Source of the DNA: an uncultured beta proteobacterium
Lineage (GTDB): Bacteria; Pseudomonadota; Gammaproteobacteria; Burkholderiales; Burkholderiaceae_C
DNA length: 5,018 bases
Reading direction: 5' to 3'
NCBI GenBank assembly: GCA_903859265.1
Contig: CAIOLZ010000064.1
Coordinates: forward strand, 1-5,018
The notes beneath the pieces were generated by a model. It was not told where the DNA came from and did no database searches. It was given only the letters and a program-made list of their open reading frames with translations. This document shows, piece after piece, positions 1-5,018 of this stretch. Each line of letters starts with the position of its first letter. Within the stretch, counting starts at the first letter, position 1. The translations under genes were made by a program, and so were the position numbers.

Positions 1-1162
1 CGTTATTGTCCTTTACGGCATGGGCAAGTTGCGCTTCCACCGCCGATTCTGGAATCTGAAGCATTTCGACAATGAGTGTTCTAGCAGTCGCGCGGAAGCC
101 ATGCGCTGTGGTTTGGCTGGATGTGTACCCCATGAGACGCATGGCCTTGTTCAGTGTGTTCTCAGAAATGAACCTACCCGGCTTATTGGTCGATGGAAAG
201 ACGCAACCGCTTTCTCCCGTAACCTGAAACAGGTCCTCCAAGATCTGCACTGCCTGGCGCGCCAGAGGAACCAGGTGTGGCTCACCATTGATTTTCTGAT
301 CTTTGGTGCGCTTCATGCGGATGGAAGGCACGTACCAGATGCCGTGATCCAGGTCGAACTCAGCCCATCGCGCCAGCCGCAATTCACCGGGCCGCACCAT
401 CAGCATGGGCGAGAGTTTCAATGCAGAGCGCACGCACAGGGTTCCGCTGTAGTTGTCGATGGCCCTCAGCAGTCCGGTCAGCGCGGCGGGCTTGGTGATT
501 GCGGCAAAGTGGCGCACCGGTGGCCGCTTGAGCGCATCTCTGATTTCGTGACAGGGGTCTCGCAAGTCAGCACCCTCGGCAATCGCAAACCGGAAAACGG
601 ATGAGCAGTGTTCACGCAAGCGATGGGCTGTTTCCAAGGTGTCGCGGGCCTCCACCGTGCGGCAGGCGTCCAGGACGATCTTGGGCGAGATTTCTTGCAA
701 GAGCTTGCGGCCGAACTTCGGAAACGCGTGGAGCTCCAGCCTGCGGATCACTTTGGAGCTGTAGTTCTCCATCCACTGGCTCTCTTTGACCGCAAACCAG
801 CGCCGAGCCACGCACTCGAAGCTGCCTTCCTGCGGCTGACCTGAAAGTGCACGTCGTTTAGCCCGTGCAGCCTGCACATGCGCCTCCCGCGTCCGGCGGC
901 GCTCGCTGCTCGGATCCAAGCCGGCAGTCAGGACAGCGCGAGCCTCTTGCGCCCTTTCTCTGGCCGTTTCCAGGGTCACCTGGGGGTGTGACCCAAGGCT
1001 CAAGGTCTTGCGACGCCCTTGGAATACGTAGTCCAAACGCCAGTAGTGGGTATCTCCGCCCGCAAAGGGCAGCAAGTAGAGCCCCCCGCCATCGTTGAGC
1101 CGTTTGGCCCCTTTTTTGAGCAAGCTGATGGTGCGCTCGCTTTTGATGAGTTCCGTTGCCAC
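1..1162 (-). CDS. P4-type tyrosine recombinase / integrase, C-terminus cut by window edge
   Basis: Catalyses site-specific integration and excision of a mobile element, here presumably at the adjacent tRNA-Phe. 387 codons are visible with no stop. The start is the GTG at 1162, preceded by AAGGAG with a 5-base spacer; an ATG at 1182 is out of frame. Domains: N-terminal arm-binding domain (DUF4102 type, about residues 10-90, with DGGGLYLL at 24-31 and RKTLSLGSHP at 51-60); SAM-like core-binding domain (about 113-210); catalytic domain from about 220. Catalytic residues seen: R257 in VRPGELR, the probable beta-hairpin lysine K284 in RMKRTK, H354 and R357 in HGFRATAR, and H381 in QLAH. The nucleophilic tyrosine, expected in the family's AYNRT-like motif, should lie just left of position 1, so activity cannot be judged. 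About 20-40 residues are probably missing. The family and element type (island or satellite phage) are clear; the particular element is not identified. Confidence 0.9.
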   Translation of the reverse strand, partial: MATELIKSERTISLLKKGAKRLNDGGGLYLLPFAGGDTHYWRLDYVFQGRRKTLSLGSHPQVTLETARERAQEARAVLTAGLDPSSERRRTREAHVQAARAKRRALSGQPQEGSFECVARRWFAVKESQWMENYSSKVIRRLELHAFPKFGRKLLQEISPKIVLDACRTVEARDTLETAHRLREHCSSVFRFAIAEGADLRDPCHEIRDALKRPPVRHFAAITKPAALTGLLRAIDNYSGTLCVRSALKLSPMLMVRPGELRLARWAEFDLDHGIWYVPSIRMKRTKDQKINGEPHLVPLARQAVQILEDLFQVTGESGCVFPSTNKPGRFISENTLNKAMRLMGYTSSQTTAHGFRATARTLIVEMLQIPESAVEAQLAHAVKDNN

Positions 1163-1173
1163 GGTCTCTCCTT
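1162..1173 (-). promoter_or_regulatory. Ribosome binding site that fixes the integrase GTG start
   Basis: On the minus strand AAGGAG (1173-1168) sits 5 bases before the GTG at 1162. This is the best Shine-Dalgarno match in the window. It supports GTG as the start over any position further upstream, and the conserved arm-binding domain begins at the usual distance from it. Confidence 0.75.
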
Positions 1174-1287
1174 CACTGCCATGCGCGCCCCGGTCGATCG
1201 GAGTGATGCAGCGACGTGAGAAGTAACCAGAGCGGTCCTTTTATCGGCTCAAAATGGCTGCTCCGGCACGTTCGTGTGGGGCTGCTG

Positions 1288-1346
1288 AACCAGCAAAAAA
1301 ACTTACTGCGAAAGTTACTGCAGAAGTTACTGCAAACGTGCTGGTT
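1288..1346. repeat. 8-bp inverted repeat bracketing the tandem repeats
   Basis: AACCAGCA at 1288-1295 is the exact reverse complement of TGCTGGTT at 1339-1346. The two arms enclose all three 12-bp repeats with 43 bases between them. Eight bases can match by chance, but the symmetric placement around the repeats suggests one compound binding region. Confidence 0.5.
1300..1335. repeat. Three tandem 12-bp repeats, candidate integrase arm-type or Xis sites
   Basis: The units are AACTTACTGCGA (1300-1311), AAGTTACTGCAG (1312-1323) and AAGTTACTGCAA (1324-1335). They share AAsTTACTGC with one substitution in the first unit, and the 12-bp period is about one helical turn, so sites fall on nearly the same DNA face. 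Position between integrase and tRNA fits the arm-type sites bound by the N-terminal domain of tyrosine integrases, or binding sites of an excisionase. The repeats are seen directly; the binding role is inference. Confidence 0.7.
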
Positions 1347-1379
1347 TTAGGCCGTTGGAACCGGGGCGCGGCATACAAC

Positions 1380-1416
1380 AAAAAAGCCCTAAGTTATTGA
1401 AAACAAAGGGCTTTTT
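1380..1416 (-). terminator. Intrinsic terminator downstream of tRNA-Phe
   Basis: A perfect 10-bp stem pairs 1381-1390 (AAAAAGCCCT) with 1407-1416 (AGGGCTTTTT). The 16-base loop can add three pairs (1393-1395 with 1402-1404). On the minus strand the hairpin ends in six T residues (1385-1380), as expected for ending tRNA-Phe transcription 33 bases after the CCA. The A/T flanks make it nearly symmetric, so it could also stop plus-strand transcription. It shields the integrase from readthrough from the tRNA promoter. Confidence 0.85.
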
Positions 1417-1448
1417 GGAGTCTTGCAGTCGGCGTGCAAAAGTGAGTT

Positions 1449-1475
1449 TGGTGGCCTGGGGCGGAATCGAACCAC
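1449..1475 (-). other. Probable attachment site (attL/attR-type junction) in the tRNA-Phe 3' end
   Basis: P4-type integrases commonly recombine in the 3' half of a tRNA gene and restore it with an identical element-borne sequence. The integrase here lies right after the tRNA 3' end, so the crossover core is expected in or near the T arm and acceptor 3' strand. The exact limits cannot be set without the second copy, which is not in this window; the coordinates given cover the T arm to the CCA only as a best guess. Confidence 0.5.
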
Positions 1476-1524
1476 CGACACAAGGATTTTCAATCCTCTG
1501 CTCTACCGACTGAGCTACCGGGCC
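1449..1524 (-). tRNA. tRNA-Phe (anticodon GAA)
   Basis: A full 76-base cloverleaf with encoded CCA. The 5' end is at 1524; acceptor arm GGCCCGG (1524-1518) faces CCAGGCC (1459-1453), then discriminator A and CCA (1451-1449). The D stem is GCTC/GAGC, the anticodon loop TTGAAAA has GAA at 1491-1489, and the T arm is GGTGG-TTCGATT-CCGCC. The gene delivers phenylalanine to UUC/UUU codons. One oddity: acceptor position 5 is C (1520) while position 68 is A (1457), so the fifth pair is a C-A mismatch. The 3' end points toward the integrase, so this gene is the likely integration target, with the element supplying the 3' part. Confidence 0.97.
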
Positions 1525-1533
1525 GAGCCTACG

Positions 1534-1542
1534 AGTATAGCA
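1534..1542 (-). promoter_or_regulatory. tRNA-Phe promoter with extended -10 box
   Basis: On the minus strand TGCTATACT (1542-1534) matches the extended -10 pattern TGnTATAAT with one difference. It lies 9 bases before the mature tRNA 5' end, so the leader would be only a few bases. No good -35 hexamer is seen at 16-18 bases, which fits reliance on the extended -10. Confidence 0.65.
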
Positions 1543-1624
1543 GCAAGAATGACTCGCACATTTCCAACGTTGCAACAAAGGTGCACCCAATAAGAGAGGG
1601 GGCCGGAGTGGAGGCAGCGCGCCT

Positions 1625-1642
1625 GATCGGTGCTAACCGATC
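1625..1642 (-). other. Hairpin overlapping the stop codon of the histidine kinase
   Basis: GATCGGT (1625-1631) and ACCGATC (1636-1642) form a perfect 7-bp stem with a 4-base loop that contains the TAG stop (1635-1633). On the minus strand no T run follows, so it is not a standard intrinsic terminator. It may protect the mRNA end or cause weak termination before tRNA-Phe; the function is unproven. Confidence 0.35.
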
Positions 1643-3780
1643 TGTCGCTCGATCACGCGCTTGAGCGCGTCTTTGGTGAAAGGCTTGGTCAAAAAGTCGG
1701 TCATGCCGGCGGCGAAGCACGATTCTTTGTCGGACGGCATGGCGTTTGCGGTCAGCGCGACGATCGGGGTTGAATGGTTAAACCCACTGCCTTTGCGGAT
1801 TGCTTTGGTGGCCTCATAGCCGTTCAAAACCGGCATTTGTACGTCCATGAAAATCAGATCGTAGCGCTGCCTGTCAGCCGCAACGATGGCCTGTTGCCCG
1901 TCCTCGGCAAGATCGACCCGGTAACCAAGCTGCTCAATCAGGACGATTGCCAGTTTTTGATTGATCGGGTGGTCCTCCACCAGCAACACATGCTTGGTCT
2001 GCACCGGCGCGACAGCTTGCGGGTCAGCGCCAGACGCAACGGCGGACGCATCCGACGGCGCCGCCGCTGACAAGTCCGGCTTTGGCTGCGCCATTTGCGC
2101 GGCAGTCGCCGGCTGCAGAGGCAGCTCAAACCAGAACAGGCTGCCCGCGCCTACTTCGCTGCTGACTCCGATGGAGCCCTGCATTCCCTCCACCAGCTTT
2201 TTGCAGATCACCAGTCCCAGACCGGTTCCACCATATTTTTTGGAGGTGGACGAATCCACCTGAACAAAGTTGGAAAACAGTTTGGGCAGTGCCTCCTGAG
2301 GAATGCCGATACCCGAGTCCTTTACCTGGAACCGGGTTACCCCGTCATGGCGGGAAATATGCACTGCAACCTGCCCCGTTTCAGTAAATTTGATGGCATT
2401 GCCAACCAGATTGAACAGGATCTGGCGGATGCGCAGACTGTCACCGTGGTATTCACCGTCCGCCCCCTCGTCAAACTGCGCGGTCAAAGTAATGCCCTTG
2501 TCCTTGGCCCGAATACCCAGCGCCGAGATCACCGAGTTCACGGTTACGCTGAGGTTGAATACGTGGCTGTCAAACGCCATGTGGCCAGCCTCAATTTTGG
2601 ACAAATCCAGAATGTCGTTGATGATGACGAGCAACGCCTCGCCCGACTGCGCTATGTCGCGCGCAAGGTTTCTTTGGGTGCTGTTCAGGCCGGAATCCAG
2701 CAATAGGCCAGTCATCCCGAGCACTCCGTTCATGGGTGTGCGTATTTCATGGGACATATTCGCCAGGAACTCACTTTTGGCGTTATTGGCCTGCTGCGCC
2801 AGTACTTTTTCGGTTTCCAGATCCTTGCGCATATTTTCCAACGCGCCCAAGGACTGCAACAGCAAATAGGACAAGGCAAGCGCGATGGCACTGACCAGCA
2901 CAGCCGCAAAAACTATTTCGGTACGGTTGATCGTATAAGGCGCAAGCACGCTGCCCATCGATTGCCCCACCACATAATTGAGTTGGTAATCAGTATCGCG
3001 ATAGAAGCCATACAGGCGCTCGACACCGTCAGAGGCGCTGATGCGCCTGAATGATCCGCTGATGGGCGCATCCGGCTCCAGATACGGCGAGTCTTTGATC
3101 ACGTTTCCCAGCAACTTTTCGTCCGACGGAAACCGCGCCATGATTTCGCCCGTTTGGCGCACCATCGACGCCACACCTGCAGGATCGAGCTCCAGGGATT
3201 TCGAAAACGCGGTGAAATATTCCGGGTCTACCGAGACTACAAGCACGCCATCGAACACGCCTGCCTTGAATATGGGACGGGTAAACTGGATCGACCATTT
3301 GCCGGAAACTTTCCCCTTGAGAGGCTTGCTGATAAACAGGTTATCGAGCTGCGGCGAAGCCTGGTGGACCCTGAAATGCTCGCGTTTGCTCAGGTCGGTT
3401 CTGTCGTTGGATTTGGCCAGGTTCGAGAACGCCAAAATACCGTCTTTATCGATGACCGAAACCTGAAATGTCAGGTCCTTGATGTGCTCCTGACGCGCCT
3501 TGATCAGCTCGGCAAATTGCTTCCAGTTGTCATTCCAGCTCGGACGCAGGTCAATCAGAACTTCATTGATGCGCCGGATCGTGGACCGGGTATTTTCGGA
3601 AAACGCATGTGCATTGACAGTGTTCTTGACTTCGGCTTCATGGATATACGCCTGCCGGCTGCGACCCAGTTCCAGATAGGTGGCCAGCCAAACCACGCAC
3701 AAACAGAACAAAACCGTCAGCGCCAGGCGCAGTCGGAGCTTGGACTCCGGGGACTTCGCCGGGGTTTGCTCAGCCTGCAT
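1633..3780 (-). CDS. Membrane hybrid sensor histidine kinase with periplasmic Cache sensor and C-terminal receiver
   Basis: Senses a signal outside the inner membrane, autophosphorylates, and passes phosphate to its own receiver, probably onward to an HPt protein elsewhere. The 715 residues are laid out as follows: TM1 about 17-38; periplasmic dCache-like sensor about 40-285 (FDGVLVVSVDPEYF at 176-189 is typical); TM2 about 288-310; short coiled linker, with no HAMP or PAS recognised; HisKA with H344 in NMSHEIRTPMN; HATPase with N457 and N461, G1 DSGIGIP (488-494) and G2 GGTGLGL (517-523); Ala/Pro-rich linker about 556-597; receiver 597-715 with E602/D603, phosphoacceptor D646, T677 and K699. 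All key residues are intact. Start ATG at 3780 has no clear ribosome binding site but gives a normal N-terminus before TM1. No response regulator or HPt gene is adjacent, so ligand and target are unknown. The divergent neighbour is galE; no functional link is shown. Confidence 0.95.
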   Translation of the reverse strand: MQAEQTPAKSPESKLRLRLALTVLFCLCVVWLATYLELGRSRQAYIHEAEVKNTVNAHAFSENTRSTIRRINEVLIDLRPSWNDNWKQFAELIKARQEHIKDLTFQVSVIDKDGILAFSNLAKSNDRTDLSKREHFRVHQASPQLDNLFISKPLKGKVSGKWSIQFTRPIFKAGVFDGVLVVSVDPEYFTAFSKSLELDPAGVASMVRQTGEIMARFPSDEKLLGNVIKDSPYLEPDAPISGSFRRISASDGVERLYGFYRDTDYQLNYVVGQSMGSVLAPYTINRTEIVFAAVLVSAIALALSYLLLQSLGALENMRKDLETEKVLAQQANNAKSEFLANMSHEIRTPMNGVLGMTGLLLDSGLNSTQRNLARDIAQSGEALLVIINDILDLSKIEAGHMAFDSHVFNLSVTVNSVISALGIRAKDKGITLTAQFDEGADGEYHGDSLRIRQILFNLVGNAIKFTETGQVAVHISRHDGVTRFQVKDSGIGIPQEALPKLFSNFVQVDSSTSKKYGGTGLGLVICKKLVEGMQGSIGVSSEVGAGSLFWFELPLQPATAAQMAQPKPDLSAAAPSDASAVASGADPQAVAPVQTKHVLLVEDHPINQKLAIVLIEQLGYRVDLAEDGQQAIVAADRQRYDLIFMDVQMPVLNGYEATKAIRKGSGFNHSTPIVALTANAMPSDKESCFAAGMTDFLTKPFTKDALKRVIERQIG

Positions 3781-3841
3781 AGGGCGCCTGTTCGGTTGGG
3801 CGATGCGCGCTTAAGCCCGGCCGCACAAAGGGGTTGTACAT
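3770..3841 (-). CDS. Possible 23-residue leader ORF overlapping the kinase start
   Basis: On the minus strand an ATG at 3841 opens 23 codons (MYNPFVRPGLSAHRPTEQAP then YAG) and stops at TGA 3772-3770, 11 bases past the first base of the kinase gene. AGAGGA lies 9 bases before the ATG, a better ribosome binding site than the kinase itself has. This would fit translational coupling or a regulatory leader peptide. The product resembles nothing I know and such short frames arise by chance, so this is only a candidate. Confidence 0.25.
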   Translation of the reverse strand: MYNPFVRPGLSAHRPTEQAPYAG

Positions 3842-3949
3842 GGGCGAGAATCCTCTGGTGATGCCAAAAAGTATGGCGTTTAAGACCCATTAACATTCTA
3901 TAGATGCGCGCATGGCCGGGCCACGCACCACTCACCTGACAACCGCTTG
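3781..3949. promoter_or_regulatory. Divergent intergenic region between the kinase and galE
   Basis: These 169 bases must carry signals for both the minus-strand kinase and plus-strand galE. An A/T-rich core at about 3866-3904 includes the palindrome TCTATAGA (3897-3904), which reads as a -10-like TATAGA on either strand, and CATACT (3875-3870) on the minus strand. None has a good -35 at normal spacing, so exact promoters are not called. A second palindrome, ATGCGCGCAT, lies at 3904-3913, and TGGCCgGGCCA at 3913-3923 could form a small hairpin in the galE leader. GATGCGCGC occurs twice (3802-3810, 3903-3911). Confidence 0.45.
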
Positions 3950-4972
3950 ATGTCCAAACGTATTTTGCTAACCGGTGGCGCAGGCTTTATAGGCAGCCAC
4001 ACTTATGTGTCTTTGGTCGAAGGCGGCTATGAGGCAGTCATTCTGGATGACTTTTCCAACAGCAGCCCCGGGGTTCTGGACCGGCTCCGGGTGATTACGG
4101 GAAGGGCTGTGCCATGCATCCGGGGCAGCATCCAGGACCGGGCATTGGTCTGCCGGGTTCTGCGCGACGAAAACATCAGCGCGGTTGTGCAGTTCGCCGC
4201 TTTCAAGGCCGTTGGCGAAAGCGTGGCGCAGCCATTGCGCTATTACGACAACAACGTTGGCGGAATGATTGGTCTGCTGCAGTCGATGAACGATGCGGGC
4301 TGCCGCAATCTGATTTTTTCCAGCAGCGCCACGGTGTACGGCGAACCCGAGTCGGTGCCAATTGCGGAGTCGGCGCGGCGCAGTATCAATTCGCCTTATG
4401 GCCATACCAAGCTCATCATTGAGGACATGCTCGGTGCGCTGCACCAATCGGATCCCCGCTGGGCCATTGGCACCCTGCGCTATTTCAATCCGGTCGGCGC
4501 ACACCCGAGCGGCCTGATCGGTGAGCACCCGCGCGACATCCCCAACAACCTGATGCCCTACGTCACACAAGTTGCACTGGGCCAGCGCGAATACCTGAGT
4601 ATTTTCGGGGCGGACTACGACACGCCAGACGGCACTGGCGTGCGCGATTACATCCATATCCAGGACCTGGCGAACGGCCATCTGTTCGCACTCAAGGCCA
4701 TTCTTGAGAAAGCCGCGAGCTTCGTCGTCAATCTCGGCACAGGTGTGGGCTACAGCGTGCTCGATTTGGTGCGTAATTTTGAAGCCGCCAATGACGTGGC
4801 GGTGCCCTACAGAATCGTGGCCCGCCGACCGGGCGATATTGCGAGCTGTTTTGCAGACCCGCGATTGGCCAACACGCTGCTGGGCTGGCAAGCCAAGCTG
4901 GGTTTGCGAGACATGTGCACCGATGCCTGGCGCTGGCAACAACACAACCCCCGTGGATACGATGCAACGTAA
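3950..4972 (+). CDS. galE: UDP-glucose 4-epimerase (GalE)
   Basis: Cytoplasmic NAD-dependent enzyme that interconverts UDP-glucose and UDP-galactose, supplying galactose units for lipopolysaccharide and exopolysaccharide and serving the Leloir pathway. The 340 residues match the usual length (about 338). Extended short-chain dehydrogenase fold: NAD-binding GGAGFIGSH at 9-17, acidic D33/D34 after the second strand, FAAFKAVGES at 82-91, catalytic S126 in SSSATVYG and Y150-x3-K154 in SPYGHTK. Substrate-binding motifs are RYFNPVGAH (177-185), GTGVRDYIH (228-236) and the C-terminal WRWQQHNPRGY (327-337). The residue aligned by eye with E. coli Tyr299 is Cys300, which may widen substrate range to N-acetylated sugars. 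ATG at 3950 is chosen over the TTG just before it at 3947, since the family starts a few residues before the GxxGxxG. No strong ribosome binding site is seen. It is divergent from the kinase. Confidence 0.96.
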   Translation: MSKRILLTGGAGFIGSHTYVSLVEGGYEAVILDDFSNSSPGVLDRLRVITGRAVPCIRGSIQDRALVCRVLRDENISAVVQFAAFKAVGESVAQPLRYYDNNVGGMIGLLQSMNDAGCRNLIFSSSATVYGEPESVPIAESARRSINSPYGHTKLIIEDMLGALHQSDPRWAIGTLRYFNPVGAHPSGLIGEHPRDIPNNLMPYVTQVALGQREYLSIFGADYDTPDGTGVRDYIHIQDLANGHLFALKAILEKAASFVVNLGTGVGYSVLDLVRNFEAANDVAVPYRIVARRPGDIASCFADPRLANTLLGWQAKLGLRDMCTDAWRWQQHNPRGYDAT

Positions 4973-5018
4973 ACCCGATGGCCCAAGCCCCGGCACGGTT
5001 TTTGAATGACCACCGGCA
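4973..5018 (+). other. Tail after galE; possible start of a further gene, unresolved
   Basis: No terminator hairpin is visible after the galE stop. Two frames stay open to the window end: one from ATG 4978 (MAQAPARFLNDHR) and one from ATG 5006 (MTTG). Neither has a clear ribosome binding site and neither can be identified. The lack of a terminator would allow a co-transcribed downstream gene. Confidence 0.2.

Larger units (their letters stand above)
1163..1448. other. Gene-free region between integrase and tRNA-Phe (element attachment flank)
   Basis: No convincing protein gene lies in these 286 bases. They hold, from the integrase outward: the integrase ribosome binding site; about 100 bases with no convincing sigma70 promoter; a small palindrome CACGttCGTG at 1267-1276; the 12-bp tandem repeats at 1300-1335 inside an 8-bp inverted repeat; the terminator hairpin at 1381-1416; and 32 bases up to the tRNA 3' end. 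This layout fits the integrase-side attachment arm of an integrated element. I see no second copy of the tRNA 3' end in the window, so the far attachment site must lie outside it, to the left. Confidence 0.6.

Noticed and set aside
20..604. Plus-strand 194-codon open frame
   Set aside because: It lies antisense to the integrase, whose conserved motifs (HGFRATAR, VRPGELR, QLAH) are in the minus-strand frame; the plus frame shows no domain.
1000..1182. Minus-strand 60-codon frame starting at ATG 1182
   Set aside because: It is in a different frame from the integrase, and the integrase GTG at 1162 has the ribosome binding site and the family N-terminus.
1300..1335. CRISPR-like array
   Set aside because: Units are 12 bp and abut without spacers, unlike CRISPR repeats.
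1327..1590. Minus-strand 87-codon frame across the tRNA
   Set aside because: Its PVAQSVEQRIENP-type peptide is the usual false translation of a tRNA gene.
2095..2706. Plus-strand 203-codon frame within the kinase region
   Set aside because: It is antisense to the HATPase/HisKA coding sequence, which is clearly the real gene; the plus frame has no family features.
3802..3911. GATGCGCGC direct repeat as an operator pair
   Set aside because: Only nine GC-rich bases, 101 bases apart, with no symmetry to the genes; chance is the simpler explanation.
3717..3935. Minus-strand 72-codon frame upstream of and overlapping the kinase
   Set aside because: It starts at a GTG with no good ribosome binding site, overlaps the kinase N-terminus out of frame and has no recognisable motif.
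3968..4996. Minus-strand 342-codon frame opposite galE
   Set aside because: Long but antisense to an intact galE with full catalytic motifs; such mirror frames are common in GC-rich genes.

Overview
The window looks like a chromosomal segment of a beta-proteobacterium, most likely Burkholderiales (Comamonadaceae-like). I infer this from the style of the tRNA-Phe gene, the moderately high GC, and the Cache-type hybrid sensor kinase; no database search was possible. It contains three protein genes, one tRNA and the control sequences between them. I do not see a previously undescribed system. The most interesting part is the edge of an integrated mobile element.

Left part (1-1448, minus strand): a P4-type tyrosine integrase starts at a GTG at 1162 and runs off the left edge just before its catalytic tyrosine. 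Between it and the tRNA lie about 290 bases without a gene. These hold three tandem 12-bp repeats bracketed by an 8-bp inverted repeat (candidate integrase or excisionase binding sites) and a strong hairpin terminator. tRNA-Phe(GAA) at 1449-1524 ends at the element side. This order (tRNA 3' end, short repeats, integrase) is that of a genomic island or satellite prophage inserted at a tRNA 3' end, so the island body should continue left of position 1. The tRNA has one C-A mismatch in its acceptor stem, as would arise if the 3' part of the gene came from the element.

Middle (1525-3780, minus strand): a tRNA promoter with an extended -10 box, then a 715-residue membrane hybrid histidine kinase. 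Its order is TM, periplasmic Cache sensor, TM, HisKA, HATPase, REC. All visible catalytic residues are intact. A 23-codon upstream reading frame overlaps its start.

Right part (3781-5018, plus strand): a 169-bp divergent intergenic region, then a complete galE-like UDP-glucose 4-epimerase of 340 residues. The last 46 bases may contain the start of a further gene, but too little is visible to call one. The kinase, tRNA and galE look like ordinary host chromosome; they are not evidently linked in function.
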